From Limnohabitans kasalickyi (GTDB taxonomy: Bacteria; Pseudomonadota; Gammaproteobacteria; Burkholderiales; Burkholderiaceae_C): a stretch of DNA of 64,000 nucleotides. The notes below the pieces were generated by a model. That model saw nothing but the letters and a program-made list of their open reading frames with translations, made no database searches and was not told the DNA's origin. Location: positions 1,612,001 to 1,676,000 of the forward strand of contig OZ248407.1 in assembly GCA_965234325.1 (NCBI GenBank). Direction: 5' to 3'. The translations under genes and the position numbers were made by a program. Positions 8,439 through 17,740 of this stretch are shown piece after piece (the first letter of the stretch is position 1; each line of letters starts with the position of its first letter).

Positions 8439-9358
8439 CAGCAGCCCTCCACATCGACGATGTTCACAAGTGGTTTGGCGATCGCCAAGTCCTAGACGGT
8501 TTCAGTCTGCAGGTTGCGCAAGGTGAAGTGGTGGGTCTGCTCGGGCCCAATGGGTGTGGCAAATCAACGGTTCTGAACATCGTTTGCAAGCTACTCGCCC
8601 CTGACACGGGGCAGGTGCACCTCATGGGTGAGCCACTGAACGAACTGGGTTATCGCGCCCGTGGACTGGTCGGCGTGTGTACGCAGCACAGTGCCCTGTA
8701 CCCCGATTTGTTGCCCGCTGAAAACCTGCACTTTTTTGCCCGCCTTTATGGCCTGACTGAGATGGAGCGCAAACAGCGGGTGGCAGAGCTGATGCACAGG
8801 TTCGAGCTGGAAAAATTCGCAAGCACCCGAGTGGGTCAACTCTCGGGGGGGTGGCAACAACGGCTTCACCTCGCCGTGGCCTTGATACACCGACCCAAGT
8901 TACTGGTGCTTGACGAGCCCACAGCGGCTGTGGATTTAGAAGCACGCATGGACCTTTGGCGCCTCATCGAAGGCTTGCGCGACAGTGGCACAACCATCTT
9001 GTTAACCAGCCACCATCTCGCCGAGGCACAGCGGCTTTGCAGTCGAGTTGCACTGATGCGCAGCGGCACAGTCGTGGCCGAGGGCAGCGTGCCTGAGTTG
9101 TTGGCCCGCATCCCTGGTCAAGCGGTGGCCAAGGTGCAATCTGACAACAACGAAGCCATCATGCAGCGGGCCTTGGATCTGGGATGGGCTGTTCGCCAAC
9201 ACGCGGGGCAGATGCGTCTTTTACTCCCGCAGAACTTGGGCTTGCGAGAAATTCTTGACGCACTAGACGGCACACAAGTGAGCGCCGTGAGTGTTCAACC
9301 CATCACCCTAGAAGATGCCTATCTTGAGCTGGTTGGTGACAGTCCGTTGCTAGGCTAG
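8435..9358 (+). CDS. ABC transporter ATP-binding protein (exporter type)
   Basis: A 307-residue ATPase partner of the ABC-2 permease. It has Walker A GPNGCGKST (residues about 40-48), signature LSGGWQQRLHLA, Walker B LLVLDEPTAAVD and the switch histidine in LLTSHH. A C-terminal extension after about residue 215 (VPELLARIPGQAVAKV ...) is typical of CcmA/DrrA-type exporter ATPases. The start at 8435 lies in the ATGA overlap with the permease stop; longer in-frame starts lie inside the permease gene and are unlikely. Confidence 0.9.
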   Translation: MTAALHIDDVHKWFGDRQVLDGFSLQVAQGEVVGLLGPNGCGKSTVLNIVCKLLAPDTGQVHLMGEPLNELGYRARGLVGVCTQHSALYPDLLPAENLHFFARLYGLTEMERKQRVAELMHRFELEKFASTRVGQLSGGWQQRLHLAVALIHRPKLLVLDEPTAAVDLEARMDLWRLIEGLRDSGTTILLTSHHLAEAQRLCSRVALMRSGTVVAEGSVPELLARIPGQAVAKVQSDNNEAIMQRALDLGWAVRQHAGQMRLLLPQNLGLREILDALDGTQVSAVSVQPITLEDAYLELVGDSPLLG

Positions 9359-9386
9359 CGCCAAACTGAAAAAATACAACTACACC

Positions 9387-9983
9387 ATGAGAGACAAAAT
9401 TCCTCTTTTCCCCCTGTCACATGGCTTGTTTCCGGATGGCATGCTGTCGCTGCAAATCTTCGAAGTTCGCTATCTGGACTTGATCAAACGTTGCCACCAA
9501 CAAGGACTTCCTTTTGGTGTGGTTTGGCTGAAAAAAGGCAGCGAGGTCCAGGTGCCAGGCGAGGTGCCTTTGTTGCACGCCTTCGGCTGCGTGGCGCACA
9601 TTCGCCATTTTCAGCAAGTTCAACCCAACTTGTTTCTCGTCACGTGCCAAGGTGGCGCTCGCTTTGAGTTGCATGGCACACAAGCGGGTCCGTTCGGTGT
9701 CTGGCAAGGTGACATCTCGTACCTGCCTAACGACCCAGAGCTTGAATTACCTGCGTCCCTTCAGCCGCACGCTGATCGACTCGGCAAAGTCATCGCCCGA
9801 GCTCAGCAGCAAGGACAAAGCCAACAGCTACCCATCTTTCAACCCTATCTTCTAGACCAATGTGGCTGGGTAGCCAACCGGTACGCAGAAGCCATGGACA
9901 TCGATGTTGAAAAGAAACTTGAACTGTTACGCGAACTTGATCCCTTAAAAAGATTGCAAGACGTCGATGCGCTCTTGGCGTAA
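9387..9983 (+). CDS. LON substrate-binding-domain protein
   Basis: A 198-residue protein consisting only of the Lon N-terminal (PUA-like) domain. It opens with the hallmark IPLFPLSHGLFPDGMLSLQI followed by FEVRYLDLIKRC, and continues with a helical tail. There is no AAA+ or protease domain, so it is not a Lon protease. Stand-alone LON-domain proteins are common in proteobacteria; their function is not established. It lies 28 bases after the ABC ATPase and may share its transcript. Confidence 0.88.
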   Translation: MRDKIPLFPLSHGLFPDGMLSLQIFEVRYLDLIKRCHQQGLPFGVVWLKKGSEVQVPGEVPLLHAFGCVAHIRHFQQVQPNLFLVTCQGGARFELHGTQAGPFGVWQGDISYLPNDPELELPASLQPHADRLGKVIARAQQQGQSQQLPIFQPYLLDQCGWVANRYAEAMDIDVEKKLELLRELDPLKRLQDVDALLA

Positions 9984-10020
9984 CCATGTTGAAACGACAC
10001 CACTGAAACAGGAGATTTCG

Positions 10021-10380
10021 ATGCTGATTAAACGCATGATTGACGTGACTGAAAAATGTTTTCTGGTCACGATCGCACTTTTTACAGTCGGCGCCATGGT
10101 TCAAGAAGTCATGGTTCTGATCGAGCAACGTAGCGTTGCGCTGAAGGACTTACTGCTGATGTTCATCTATGCAGAAGTTTTGGGCATGCTTGGCGCTTTC
10201 TACAGCAGCCATCGAATTCCAATCACCATACCTTTGATCATTGCCATGACGGCATTGAGTCGACTCATCATTCTTCAAGGCAAAGACGGAGACCCTTCCA
10301 TCCTTCTGTATGAAAGTGGCTCTATTTTGCTGATTGCGGTGGCTTGTTGGGTGATCAGCCATCTGCAAGACCGAGATTGA
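10021..10380 (+). CDS. psiE: Phosphate-starvation-inducible PsiE family protein
   Basis: A 119-residue inner-membrane protein with four predicted helices (LVTIALFTVGAMVQEVMVLI; LLMFIYAEVLGMLGAFY; ITIPLIIAMTALSRLIIL; ILLIAVACWVISHL). It contains the PsiE-type acidic/Arg positions between helices. Function is unknown; in E. coli psiE is induced by phosphate starvation. The ATG at 10021 has CAGGAGA at 10008-10014, which fixes the start over longer in-frame alternatives. It converges with the AttH-like gene. Confidence 0.85.
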   Translation: MLIKRMIDVTEKCFLVTIALFTVGAMVQEVMVLIEQRSVALKDLLLMFIYAEVLGMLGAFYSSHRIPITIPLIIAMTALSRLIILQGKDGDPSILLYESGSILLIAVACWVISHLQDRD

Positions 10381-10403
10381 CTGCGGGTTCTTTCGGTGTG
10401 ACT

Positions 10404-11498
10404 TCACAGGCGCAAAGGGGCACCGTATCCGGTCAGCTCTAAATACCCATGGCCCAGCAAGCGATCACCCTGCATCAGACTGACTGCGCCCTCCCAGTAA
10501 AAGCCGCCCGTGCTAGCGCGGGCGTCCACCTCTTGCGCCAGCACCAGCGGCACCAGACTGAAACGTTGGCCACCCACCACCAAGTCCATCGGGATAGGGT
10601 ATTCAATCAATGACTTGGAGCGCCAGCTTCCCCGAGGTTGCCACCTCAGCCCATGCCACCCTTTGGCGGGCAGCCCATCGCGATCGCGTGCATCCACATG
10701 CGTGTGGAGCGGCTCTGATTTGTTGTTGCGAATTTGAAAAGCCATCAGCGTGCCGCCATCCAGCAAATTGATGCCTAACCAGTCCCACCCCACGGCCCCT
10801 GGCATCAACAATTGGCTGGACCATTCGTGGTCTAACCACGCTTGACCCTCCAGCACTTGCGTCTGTTGGCCCACCTGCACACGGGCATTCACGCGCAAAG
10901 GCGCGCGGCTGTAGTAGTAGCTCGCTTGGTCAGCTTGGGGGCCTTTTTGCGACAAACCGTCTTGGCCGCGCAAGATGACTGGTCGCTGCGTCAGGGCCTC
11001 AAAAGACATGGAGAACCCCTCCCCTGCAAAACGCCCCTCATAGACTTCTGCAGCCCCGCGTTGTTCACGACGCAAGTGCCAATCCTCGAACTGTACATTC
11101 GTGTCTGCCGTTTCAGCACGCAAGGATGTACCGCTGAGGCGCCCGGCACGGTTGGCGTGAAAGAACACATCCTGTTTGGCAACCGCCAATGCTGCATGCG
11201 CAAACAGCAACTGTTGAGGGGCGAGGCGGCTGGGGTTGTCCATCGCATGCTGGGTTCGGCTGCGGAAAAAAGTCAGTTGAAATCCGATGGCCGAGGGCCC
11301 TTGCCCTAGCCACCCCGTCACATACCACCACTCAGTGCGGTACTCGGGATGCGCGCCGTAGTCCCTTGGAAAAACCAAGCGCCTTGGCTTAGCGGGTGGA
11401 TAAAACGCACCCTCGGTGGCCGCCAAGGTGGAACCCCAAGGTGAAAGCCCCGCCAGCAAAAATGCGGCAGTTTGAATCGCGTGTCGGCGAGGTGTCAT
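10404..11498 (-). CDS. AttH/CrtC-like lipocalin-fold secreted protein
   Basis: A 364-residue exported protein of the COG5621/AttH family (CrtC N-terminal lipocalin domain). A Tat-like or Sec leader precedes ATEGAFYPP (residues about 1-28: RRHAIQTAAFLLAGLSPWGSTLAA). Two lipocalin-like beta domains follow, with family motifs EYRTEWWYVTGWL, GFQLTFFRSR and AWLDHEWSSQ...GWDWLGINLLDGG. The 3D fold is known from Nitrosomonas AttH, but its reaction is not. Start 11498 was chosen because it lies 5 bases after the permease stop and begins the leader. It is the last gene of an ATPase-permease-AttH operon, matching the conserved att-type arrangement and implying work on a lipid or ester handled by the transporter. 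Confidence 0.88.
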   Translation of the reverse strand: MTPRRHAIQTAAFLLAGLSPWGSTLAATEGAFYPPAKPRRLVFPRDYGAHPEYRTEWWYVTGWLGQGPSAIGFQLTFFRSRTQHAMDNPSRLAPQQLLFAHAALAVAKQDVFFHANRAGRLSGTSLRAETADTNVQFEDWHLRREQRGAAEVYEGRFAGEGFSMSFEALTQRPVILRGQDGLSQKGPQADQASYYYSRAPLRVNARVQVGQQTQVLEGQAWLDHEWSSQLLMPGAVGWDWLGINLLDGGTLMAFQIRNNKSEPLHTHVDARDRDGLPAKGWHGLRWQPRGSWRSKSLIEYPIPMDLVVGGQRFSLVPLVLAQEVDARASTGGFYWEGAVSLMQGDRLLGHGYLELTGYGAPLRL

Positions 11499-11503
11499 AC
11501 GGT

Positions 11504-14038
11504 TTACCAATCTGCGCGCAGGCTTTCGGCCAAGCGTTTGGGATCGAGCCCTTGACGCGCAGCCCAACGCGCCGTCAGCACGCCAATCAACAACAACAAA
11601 CCACTGATGAACGCCCACTGACCCACGGCGAAGTGGGTGTTCATGGTCCAGTGAAAAGACTCCGGATTGACTTTGTGAATCAAGATCTGGCTGATCAGGC
11701 CCCCCAATAAACTGGCCCATGCGACGGCCACCAACAGCAAGAAGCCCACCTCCAAAGACACCAAGCGCCAACGGTCAGTCTCCGACATGCCCAAATGTGC
11801 CAACAAGCCAAACTCACGGCGACGCAAAATCAGCTGCCCCGTGACGCCAGCGGCCACCGAAAACAAGGCAACAAATAACGCTGCTGCTTCGAGTGCGTAA
11901 GTCATCGCGAAACTGCGGTCAAAAATTTTGAGAGAAAGCTGCCGCACATCGCTGGCACTGATCCATTTCAGGTGAGACAGTTCGGGCACTTGGGCTTGAA
12001 TATCAGCCATGACTTTGGCAGGGTCCGCGCCGTTGACCAACCACACTGAAACGCTGGAGCGAGACCGGTCACCTGTCAGCCGCTCGTAATCGGGCGTCGA
12101 CATCACCACTGTGCCGTGCTGGCGACCGTAGTCTCTGAACAGACCACCCACCCACACCCTTTGTTGGCCTTGACCAGACAAGGGCAACGAGGCCTCTTCG
12201 CCTGCGCGCCAGCCATACACATCTGCCATGGCCTCAGAGCCAAACACCACCACCTTGCTTTGACCGTCTTCAGGGGGCAACTTCGCCAACCCCACCAAAG
12301 CCACAGACTGCATGGGGTCCTGCAAATTCAAAGGCTTGGTCAGCAACATCAACTCAGGTCGGTCATACCCCAAGCGCAGGTTTCTTTGGCGGCTGGTTTC
12401 CACACGTTGAACTTGAGGCACAGCGGCAATTCGTGCTTGCACCTTGGCATCAAAGCCAGGCTGATCCGCCATGGCTTGGCTGCTGGTGTAGAGGTCGGCT
12501 GGCAGAACCATGCCCAACCAATCTGAAACCGAGGTGCGAAAGCTGCTGACCATCACCATCATGGCCACGGTCAGTGAGAACGCGGCCACCGTACCCGTGA
12601 TCAAAGGCGTGGCCGCTGACGGCGCCTGCGCCAAGCGCCAAGCAGCCAATCGAAAAATAGCAGGCACATGCGAACGCGCCAATGCGCGCGACAGTCCGCC
12701 CCAAAGCTGGGCCAACACCCAGGGCATGGCCAGCAATCCCGCACAAAGCAAAGCGGCAATCGAGGCGTAAGCGGCCCACGGCAACTCGTCCAAACTGGGC
12801 AGCAACAGCAAGCCCAATGACAGGCCGACAGCCAACAAGCTCCACTTCAGGGTGGGCGGCGTGAACACCAGCGTTTCAGCTTGGCCCGCACGCAACACGG
12901 ACATAGGTTGGCGCCAATTGATCTGCAACAAAGGGAGCCATGCTGAAGCCAGCCCCATCAGCGTGGAAGCCAACGCCAAAACAGCCAAAACCCAACCGTC
13001 AATCACCAAAGGCGGCTGGCTGCTGGCAAAGTAATTGCCGCCTAAGTCGCCACCAAACCAGTGCATCAAAACCGATGCAAGCAACAGGCCCATGCCCACA
13101 CCCAACAAGCCGCCCATAGCGCCAATCAAACCACCCTGCGCCCAAACGAACCGGCGCAGCCAAGCCTCGCTCGCGCCCAACACCCCCAGCAAGGCCAGTT
13201 CCGAGCGCTGACGAACGATCGACAAGTTGACCGCGGTCGACACTAAAAAACCACCCGTCAACAAAGCCACCATGGCCAACACGGAAAGGTTGACACGGTA
13301 AGCCCGCGAGAGCAAGGACATGCGGCGGTCGCGGTCTTGCGTGGCCACCATCTGAAGCGTTTCGGACTGTGCTTGCAAGGCGGCTCTCAGGCCTTGCGGG
13401 GTTTGCCCGTCTTCCAGGCGCAGGTCTAAGCGCGACACCACACCCAGCCGATTGAACGCCCATTGCGCACTGCCAATGTCCATCACGCCAATGACTTGAG
13501 AGGCTGCGCCAGGCACCTCACCCGCCACCAACAAAGAAACAGACTCGGGGCCATGCTGCAAAACGAGGGTGTCGCCCACACGCACATTCAAGGCTTGAAA
13601 CGCAGCCGCAGATAAAAACAAAGCCTTGGCATTGAACAAATCTGTGCCCCCATCCGCCACGCTGGGCATCAAAGAAGCTGACACAGAAGCGGCCTTGAAA
13701 AAATCGAGGCCCAGCACCGTCAAGCGGTTGGTCCGAACCACCAACACAGGGCTGACGGTGCGTATGCCCAAGGCTGCACGGCGGATGTCCCAAACATCAA
13801 TTTGGCGGTCGTCGATGTCGCCCAAGGGCGCGACCAACTGAGCTGAGGCCTGCCCATTCACCGTGTCTAAAGCCTGACCAAACGAGGCCAATGCCGAATG
13901 GTTAACCGTGTGAATGGCAACGGCCAGCATCACCCCGATGGCCACCATGGTGAGCGCGACCAACCATCTCACCCACGCCTGAACCGAGGCGCCTTTGAGC
14001 AACCAAACAAACAGCAGCTGTTGGCCCTTCAAGTTCAA
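11504..14038 (-). CDS. FtsX-family ABC transporter permease
   Basis: An 844-residue MacB/LolC-superfamily permease in the large, duplicated form. A TM helix near residue 20-40 precedes a periplasmic MacB-like domain. An FtsX core of three helices follows (from about NLSVLAMVALLTGGFLVSTAVNL), then a central membrane block, a second periplasmic domain, and a final FtsX core (ALFVALFSVAAGVTGQLIL ... ISGLLLLIGVLTARWAARQGLDP). Start is inferred as TTG at 14038, in a 4-base TTGA overlap with the ATPase stop; longer forms would run inside the ATPase gene. Such transporters move lipoproteins or lipids, or transmit force across the membrane. It works with the adjacent ATPase and AttH-like protein. Confidence 0.88.
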   Translation of the reverse strand: MNLKGQQLLFVWLLKGASVQAWVRWLVALTMVAIGVMLAVAIHTVNHSALASFGQALDTVNGQASAQLVAPLGDIDDRQIDVWDIRRAALGIRTVSPVLVVRTNRLTVLGLDFFKAASVSASLMPSVADGGTDLFNAKALFLSAAAFQALNVRVGDTLVLQHGPESVSLLVAGEVPGAASQVIGVMDIGSAQWAFNRLGVVSRLDLRLEDGQTPQGLRAALQAQSETLQMVATQDRDRRMSLLSRAYRVNLSVLAMVALLTGGFLVSTAVNLSIVRQRSELALLGVLGASEAWLRRFVWAQGGLIGAMGGLLGVGMGLLLASVLMHWFGGDLGGNYFASSQPPLVIDGWVLAVLALASTLMGLASAWLPLLQINWRQPMSVLRAGQAETLVFTPPTLKWSLLAVGLSLGLLLLPSLDELPWAAYASIAALLCAGLLAMPWVLAQLWGGLSRALARSHVPAIFRLAAWRLAQAPSAATPLITGTVAAFSLTVAMMVMVSSFRTSVSDWLGMVLPADLYTSSQAMADQPGFDAKVQARIAAVPQVQRVETSRQRNLRLGYDRPELMLLTKPLNLQDPMQSVALVGLAKLPPEDGQSKVVVFGSEAMADVYGWRAGEEASLPLSGQGQQRVWVGGLFRDYGRQHGTVVMSTPDYERLTGDRSRSSVSVWLVNGADPAKVMADIQAQVPELSHLKWISASDVRQLSLKIFDRSFAMTYALEAAALFVALFSVAAGVTGQLILRRREFGLLAHLGMSETDRWRLVSLEVGFLLLVAVAWASLLGGLISQILIHKVNPESFHWTMNTHFAVGQWAFISGLLLLIGVLTARWAARQGLDPKRLAESLRADW

Positions 14039-14697
14039 GAAACCAAACCTTGAGGTGTCAAGTGCAAAGTTCTGCCCATAGCGCGCGCAGCGTCGTCGGA
14101 ATGGGTGACGACCACCAGACTGGTCTGCCTCGCTGTACACAACTCAATCAACAAGCCCAGGGTGTTGGCTGCCGTCGTGGTGTCCAGATTACCGGTGGGC
14201 TCGTCCGCAAACACCACTTTGGGGTGATGCACCAAGGCGCGCGCCAAGGCCACGCGTTGTTGTTCGCCACCCGACAGGCTGGTCGGCTTGGCGTCCAGAC
14301 GTTTTTGCATGCCCAGGTCGCACAGCAGTGACCGGGCGGCCGCAGCACTGGTTGGGCCAGATTGCCCACCCAAAAAGCAAGGCACCATGACGTTTTGTAA
14401 CGCTGACAAGTGCGGCAGTAAATGAAACGCTTGAAACACAAAACCCATCTCGGACTGACGGCAAGCACGCCGCCGCTCGGCAGTCCAAGCCGAGGTGGGT
14501 TGATCAGCCCAATAGACTTCGCCGCGGGTGGGCACTTCAAGACCAGCCATGATGTTGAGCAAAGTGGACTTGCCACAGCCCGACGTGCCCTGAATCGCCA
14601 CATGCTCGCCCTGTGCCAGCTCAAAGTCGAGGCCTTGAAAGAGCCACTCCTCAGGCAAATAGGAATGCCCGACAGAAATTAAACTTAGAACAGCCAT
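14035..14697 (-). CDS. LolD-like ABC transporter ATP-binding protein
   Basis: A 220-residue ATPase of the LolD/MacB class. Walker A is GTSGCGKST, the Q-loop is FVFQAFHLLPHL, the signature is LSGGEQQRVALARAL, and Walker B is VVFADEPTGNLD with the H-loop in VVTHSDDA. ATG at 14697 is preferred over a TTG one codon upstream. It heads the operon with the FtsX-type permease and the AttH-like lipocalin, so the three likely form one envelope complex rather than the lipoprotein-sorting Lol system. Confidence 0.9.
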   Translation of the reverse strand: MAVLSLISVGHSYLPEEWLFQGLDFELAQGEHVAIQGTSGCGKSTLLNIMAGLEVPTRGEVYWADQPTSAWTAERRRACRQSEMGFVFQAFHLLPHLSALQNVMVPCFLGGQSGPTSAAAARSLLCDLGMQKRLDAKPTSLSGGEQQRVALARALVHHPKVVFADEPTGNLDTTTAANTLGLLIELCTARQTSLVVVTHSDDAARAMGRTLHLTPQGLVS

Positions 14698-14744
14698 CAA
14701 CTGAAGACGTTTTGCATGGTTTGTGGCAGTGCGCAGGTGAAGGA

Positions 14745-15794
14745 TCAGTTGACGATCAAACGTGCGTTTTGTAATTCGCCCATGTGGCCCACGATGGCTG
14801 CATCCGCAAACCCGTGACGCTTAAAAACAGCCATCACCTCGGGCACTGTTTCAGCAGCACAACTCACCAACAAGCCACCACTGGTTTGTGGGTCTGACAA
14901 CAGGGCTTGGCATTCAGCAGGTAACCCACTGTTCAGGCTTATGTCGCTGCCATAGCCATGCCAGTTGCGACCCGAAGCTCCCGTGACGTTGCCGCCCTTC
15001 AACAAAGCGGACACATGGGGCAACAAGGGCACATCTGCCCATTTGATGTGGGCCGTTAGGTTGGCACCACGAGCCACCTCAAGGGCGTGGCCCGCCAGAC
15101 CAAAACCAGTCACGTCGGTCAAAGCGTGCACGCCGCTTAACTCAGCCAACTCAGGGCCTGGTGTGTTGAGCTTGGTGGTGTTCGAGATCATGGATTCGTA
15201 ACCTGCCGCATCAAGCACGTCCTTTTTGAGTGCCGCCGATAAAACGCCAACGCCAATCGGCTTGCCCAGCACCAACACATCACCCACCCGCGCGCCGTCG
15301 TTTCGTTTCACACGATCGGGATGAACCAAACCCAGCACGACCAGTCCGTAGATAGGCTCAACGGAATCAATCGTATGCCCGCCAGCAATGGGAATGCCTG
15401 CCGTATTGCAAACCGATGCACCTCCGGCAAGAATTTTTCCGATGGTCTCTGTTGACAACACGTTGATGGGCATACCCACCAAAGCCAACGCCAAAATGGG
15501 TTTACCGCCCATGGCGTAGACGTCGCTGATGGCATTGGTCGCCGCAATCCGACCAAATTCGTAAGGGTCGTCCACGATGGGCATGAAGAAATCTGTCGTT
15601 GCAATCAACGCTTGGTGGTCGTTGAGTTTGTAAACAGCCGCATCATCTGCTGTGGCGATTCCCACCATCAACTCTTTGGGAATCGGCATCTGCAATGTGC
15701 CTTTGAGAATTTCAGACAAAACCGCTGGTGCAATTTTGCAACCACAGCCGCCGCCGTGCGAAAGAGAGGTCAAACGGGGTTCAGAAGGATTCAT
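14745..15794 (-). CDS. selD: Selenide, water dikinase
   Basis: Makes selenophosphate from selenide and ATP, the selenium donor for selenocysteine and for 2-selenouridine in tRNA. The 349-residue protein has the catalytic GGGCGCK segment with Cys17 and Cys19 (Cys, not selenocysteine). It also has TRDDAAVY-like TADDAAVYKL, TTDFFMPIVDDPYEFGRIAA, GGHTIDS, LTDVTGFGLAGHALE and DPQTSGGLL, all diagnostic. The start at 15794 places the active Cys at position 17 as in E. coli; an upstream ATG at 15842 would add 16 non-conserved residues. selA, selB and selU are not in the window, so which selenium pathway it serves cannot be read here. Confidence 0.95.
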   Translation of the reverse strand: MNPSEPRLTSLSHGGGCGCKIAPAVLSEILKGTLQMPIPKELMVGIATADDAAVYKLNDHQALIATTDFFMPIVDDPYEFGRIAATNAISDVYAMGGKPILALALVGMPINVLSTETIGKILAGGASVCNTAGIPIAGGHTIDSVEPIYGLVVLGLVHPDRVKRNDGARVGDVLVLGKPIGVGVLSAALKKDVLDAAGYESMISNTTKLNTPGPELAELSGVHALTDVTGFGLAGHALEVARGANLTAHIKWADVPLLPHVSALLKGGNVTGASGRNWHGYGSDISLNSGLPAECQALLSDPQTSGGLLVSCAAETVPEVMAVFKRHGFADAAIVGHMGELQNARLIVN

Positions 15795-15860
15795 GGAGTT
15801 TGATGGATTCGAAAAAGAGCGATGGGTAACTTGGAGCAGCAAAAGTTCAAGACAAATGGG

Positions 15861-16904
15861 CTATTTGTCAGCGAGAAACTGCAACACCGCTGAATGAAAA
15901 CGGTCAGGGGCCTCAAGATGTGGGACGTGGCCTACGTTATCCAGCTCAACCAACATCGAGCCAGGAATGCGCTTTTGTGCATCCTTGCCGAGTTGAGGGA
16001 AATAGCCCATGCCCTTGACCACCTCGGGGGGAGCAAAACGCCTGCCAAAAACCGTACGGTCAAGCTGTCCGATCGTCAGCAGCACAGGCAGCTTTAAATT
16101 GGGCAACTCGTTGTAGGTCGCGCCTTCATAAATCATTTGATACGTCAAAGCGGAGACCAAGGCATAACGCGGATATTCAGAACTGCGCTGCACACGCGAG
16201 AATTGCTCGACAAAACGCTCAAACTCTGGGCGATAGTTGTCTTTGAAATAGCTCTTGATGAAGCTGCGATAGCTTTCCGTCGTTTGTGCCATTTCCTGCT
16301 TTTGAAGACTTTGAGTCGACTGCTTCGGAATTGCAGGCACATACTCCTCTAAGCCCAGTGGGTTCTCCAAAACCAATGCACTCACACGTTGCGGGTGTCT
16401 GCGTGCAAAATGAACGCCCAACATTCCGCCCATGCTGTTAGCGACAACGGCTACGCGACTCACGCCCAGTTGGTCAAGCAAGCGCACGTTGTTGTCTGCT
16501 AAATCTGCAAAGGTGTAACGAATCTCGGGTTTTGAAGATTTGCCAAAGCCAATTTGGTCTGGGGCAATCACCCGATAGCCCTGCGCAGACAGCGTTCGAA
16601 TGGTGTTTTCCCAATAATCGGCGCCAAAGTTTTTGCCATGAAACAAAACCACAGTGCGTCCATTGGGTTTGACACTTGGCTGGACATCCATATAGGCCAT
16701 TCTGACCAAATGCCCTTGCTGTTCAAACTGAAGGTACTGCACTGGATAAGGGTAAGTCCACCCTTCCATCCCGACCCCTAGCGGCTCGGCTTGTGCATAC
16801 GTTGGCGCAGACAAAGACGCCGTCAGTTGCGTCGGTTGACTTGCGCAACCGGCCATCACAAGCAGCGTTAGCCCGACAATTGATTTCAATTTCAATGTAT
16901 TCAT
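15861..16904 (-). CDS. Alpha/beta hydrolase lipoprotein
   Basis: A 347-residue alpha/beta-hydrolase with a lipoprotein leader: a basic start, a hydrophobic core VGLTLLVMAG and lipobox Cys at about residue 20 (VMAGC). It should therefore be membrane-anchored in the periplasm. Core motifs are oxyanion HGKNFGADYW, the nucleophile elbow NSMGGM (Ser) and a C-terminal GHVPHLEAP histidine; the acid is probably in GQLDRTVFG. Start 16904 begins the leader. It is the last gene of the leftward catabolic run, 47 bases after the SDR. A role in hydrolysing an ester or lactone before uptake is inference. Confidence 0.88.
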   Translation of the reverse strand: MNTLKLKSIVGLTLLVMAGCASQPTQLTASLSAPTYAQAEPLGVGMEGWTYPYPVQYLQFEQQGHLVRMAYMDVQPSVKPNGRTVVLFHGKNFGADYWENTIRTLSAQGYRVIAPDQIGFGKSSKPEIRYTFADLADNNVRLLDQLGVSRVAVVANSMGGMLGVHFARRHPQRVSALVLENPLGLEEYVPAIPKQSTQSLQKQEMAQTTESYRSFIKSYFKDNYRPEFERFVEQFSRVQRSSEYPRYALVSALTYQMIYEGATYNELPNLKLPVLLTIGQLDRTVFGRRFAPPEVVKGMGYFPQLGKDAQKRIPGSMLVELDNVGHVPHLEAPDRFHSAVLQFLADK

Positions 16905-16951
16905 TGCATTTCCAAATAGGAGTCCGTTTGAAGGATGAGGTTGTAGGACGA

Positions 16952-17740
16952 TCAGACAATGTGCAAGCCACCATCCACCACCAACGTCGTCCCCGTGATG
17001 AAAGATCCCTCCGAAGAAGCCAGCCACAAAATAGGCCAAGCAATTTCTTCAGGCGAAGCCCAGCGACCCAGCAACGACGTGTCTTTGCGCTCTGTTTTGA
17101 GTTGATCCACCCCTTTGCCTATTTTTTGGGCGCGAGCCACATGAAACTCGGTCAAGGTGGAGCCGGGGCACACCGCATTCACTCTGACACCATGAACGGC
17201 TTCTTCAAAAGCGAGCGATCGGGTCAATGACACCTGGGCCGCTTTGGTCGCATCGTAAAGCGCCATACCTTTGCGCCCCTTGACGGCATAACAAGATGAC
17301 ACATTGACGATGCTTCCCTGCCCGCTGTTGCGCAAATGCGGCAAGGCGGCATGGCAGTAGTGCGTGATGCCCACCAAGTTAACACCAACGATGGCATGCC
17401 ATTCGGCAGCCGTGGCGTCCGCAGCGGGCGAATAGTTGCGCATGGCCGCGTTGTTCACCAGTATGTCCAAGCAGCCCCAAGCTTTGACGCACAGATCCAC
17501 AGCCTTAGAAGCCAGCGCGGCGTCAGTCACATCCGCCTCAAGGCAAAGCACCCGAGCTTGCGGCACGGTCTGCTCAATGCTCTGACGTGTGGACGCTAGC
17601 CCCTGGGTGTTGGTGTCGACCAGAAAAACGGCGGCTCCTTGCTGGCAGAACACATGCGCCGTCGCCGCACCAATGCCTGAACCCGCACCGGTAATGAGCG
17701 CGACTTTGCCCTGGAGACGCAGAGAACTCATGCCATTCAC
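16952..17740 (-). CDS. SDR family NAD(P)-dependent oxidoreductase
   Basis: A 262-residue classical short-chain dehydrogenase. The cofactor motif is TGAGSGIG (residues about 17-24), with an acidic residue after the second strand (LVDTN) favouring NAD. It has NNAAMRNYS, the catalytic Ser in NVSSCYAVKG, the YDATK Tyr-Lys pair, and the terminal family ending GTTLVVDGG. ATG 17740 lies in a 4-base ATGA overlap with the TTT binding-protein stop, so it is co-translated with it. Its context (Rieske oxygenase, hydratase) suggests oxidation of a diol or alcohol intermediate. Confidence 0.9.
   Translation of the reverse strand: MNGMSSLRLQGKVALITGAGSGIGAATAHVFCQQGAAVFLVDTNTQGLASTRQSIEQTVPQARVLCLEADVTDAALASKAVDLCVKAWGCLDILVNNAAMRNYSPAADATAAEWHAIVGVNLVGITHYCHAALPHLRNSGQGSIVNVSSCYAVKGRKGMALYDATKAAQVSLTRSLAFEEAVHGVRVNAVCPGSTLTEFHVARAQKIGKGVDQLKTERKDTSLLGRWASPEEIAWPILWLASSEGSFITGTTLVVDGGLHIV

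Noticed and set aside
11499..11771. N-terminal extension of the AttH-like protein by 91 codons
   Set aside because: The extension lies inside the FtsX-type permease gene in another frame, and the signal peptide begins at 11498.
14745..15794. Selenocysteine-containing SelD
   Set aside because: The catalytic position is an ordinary Cys codon and no in-frame TGA is present.
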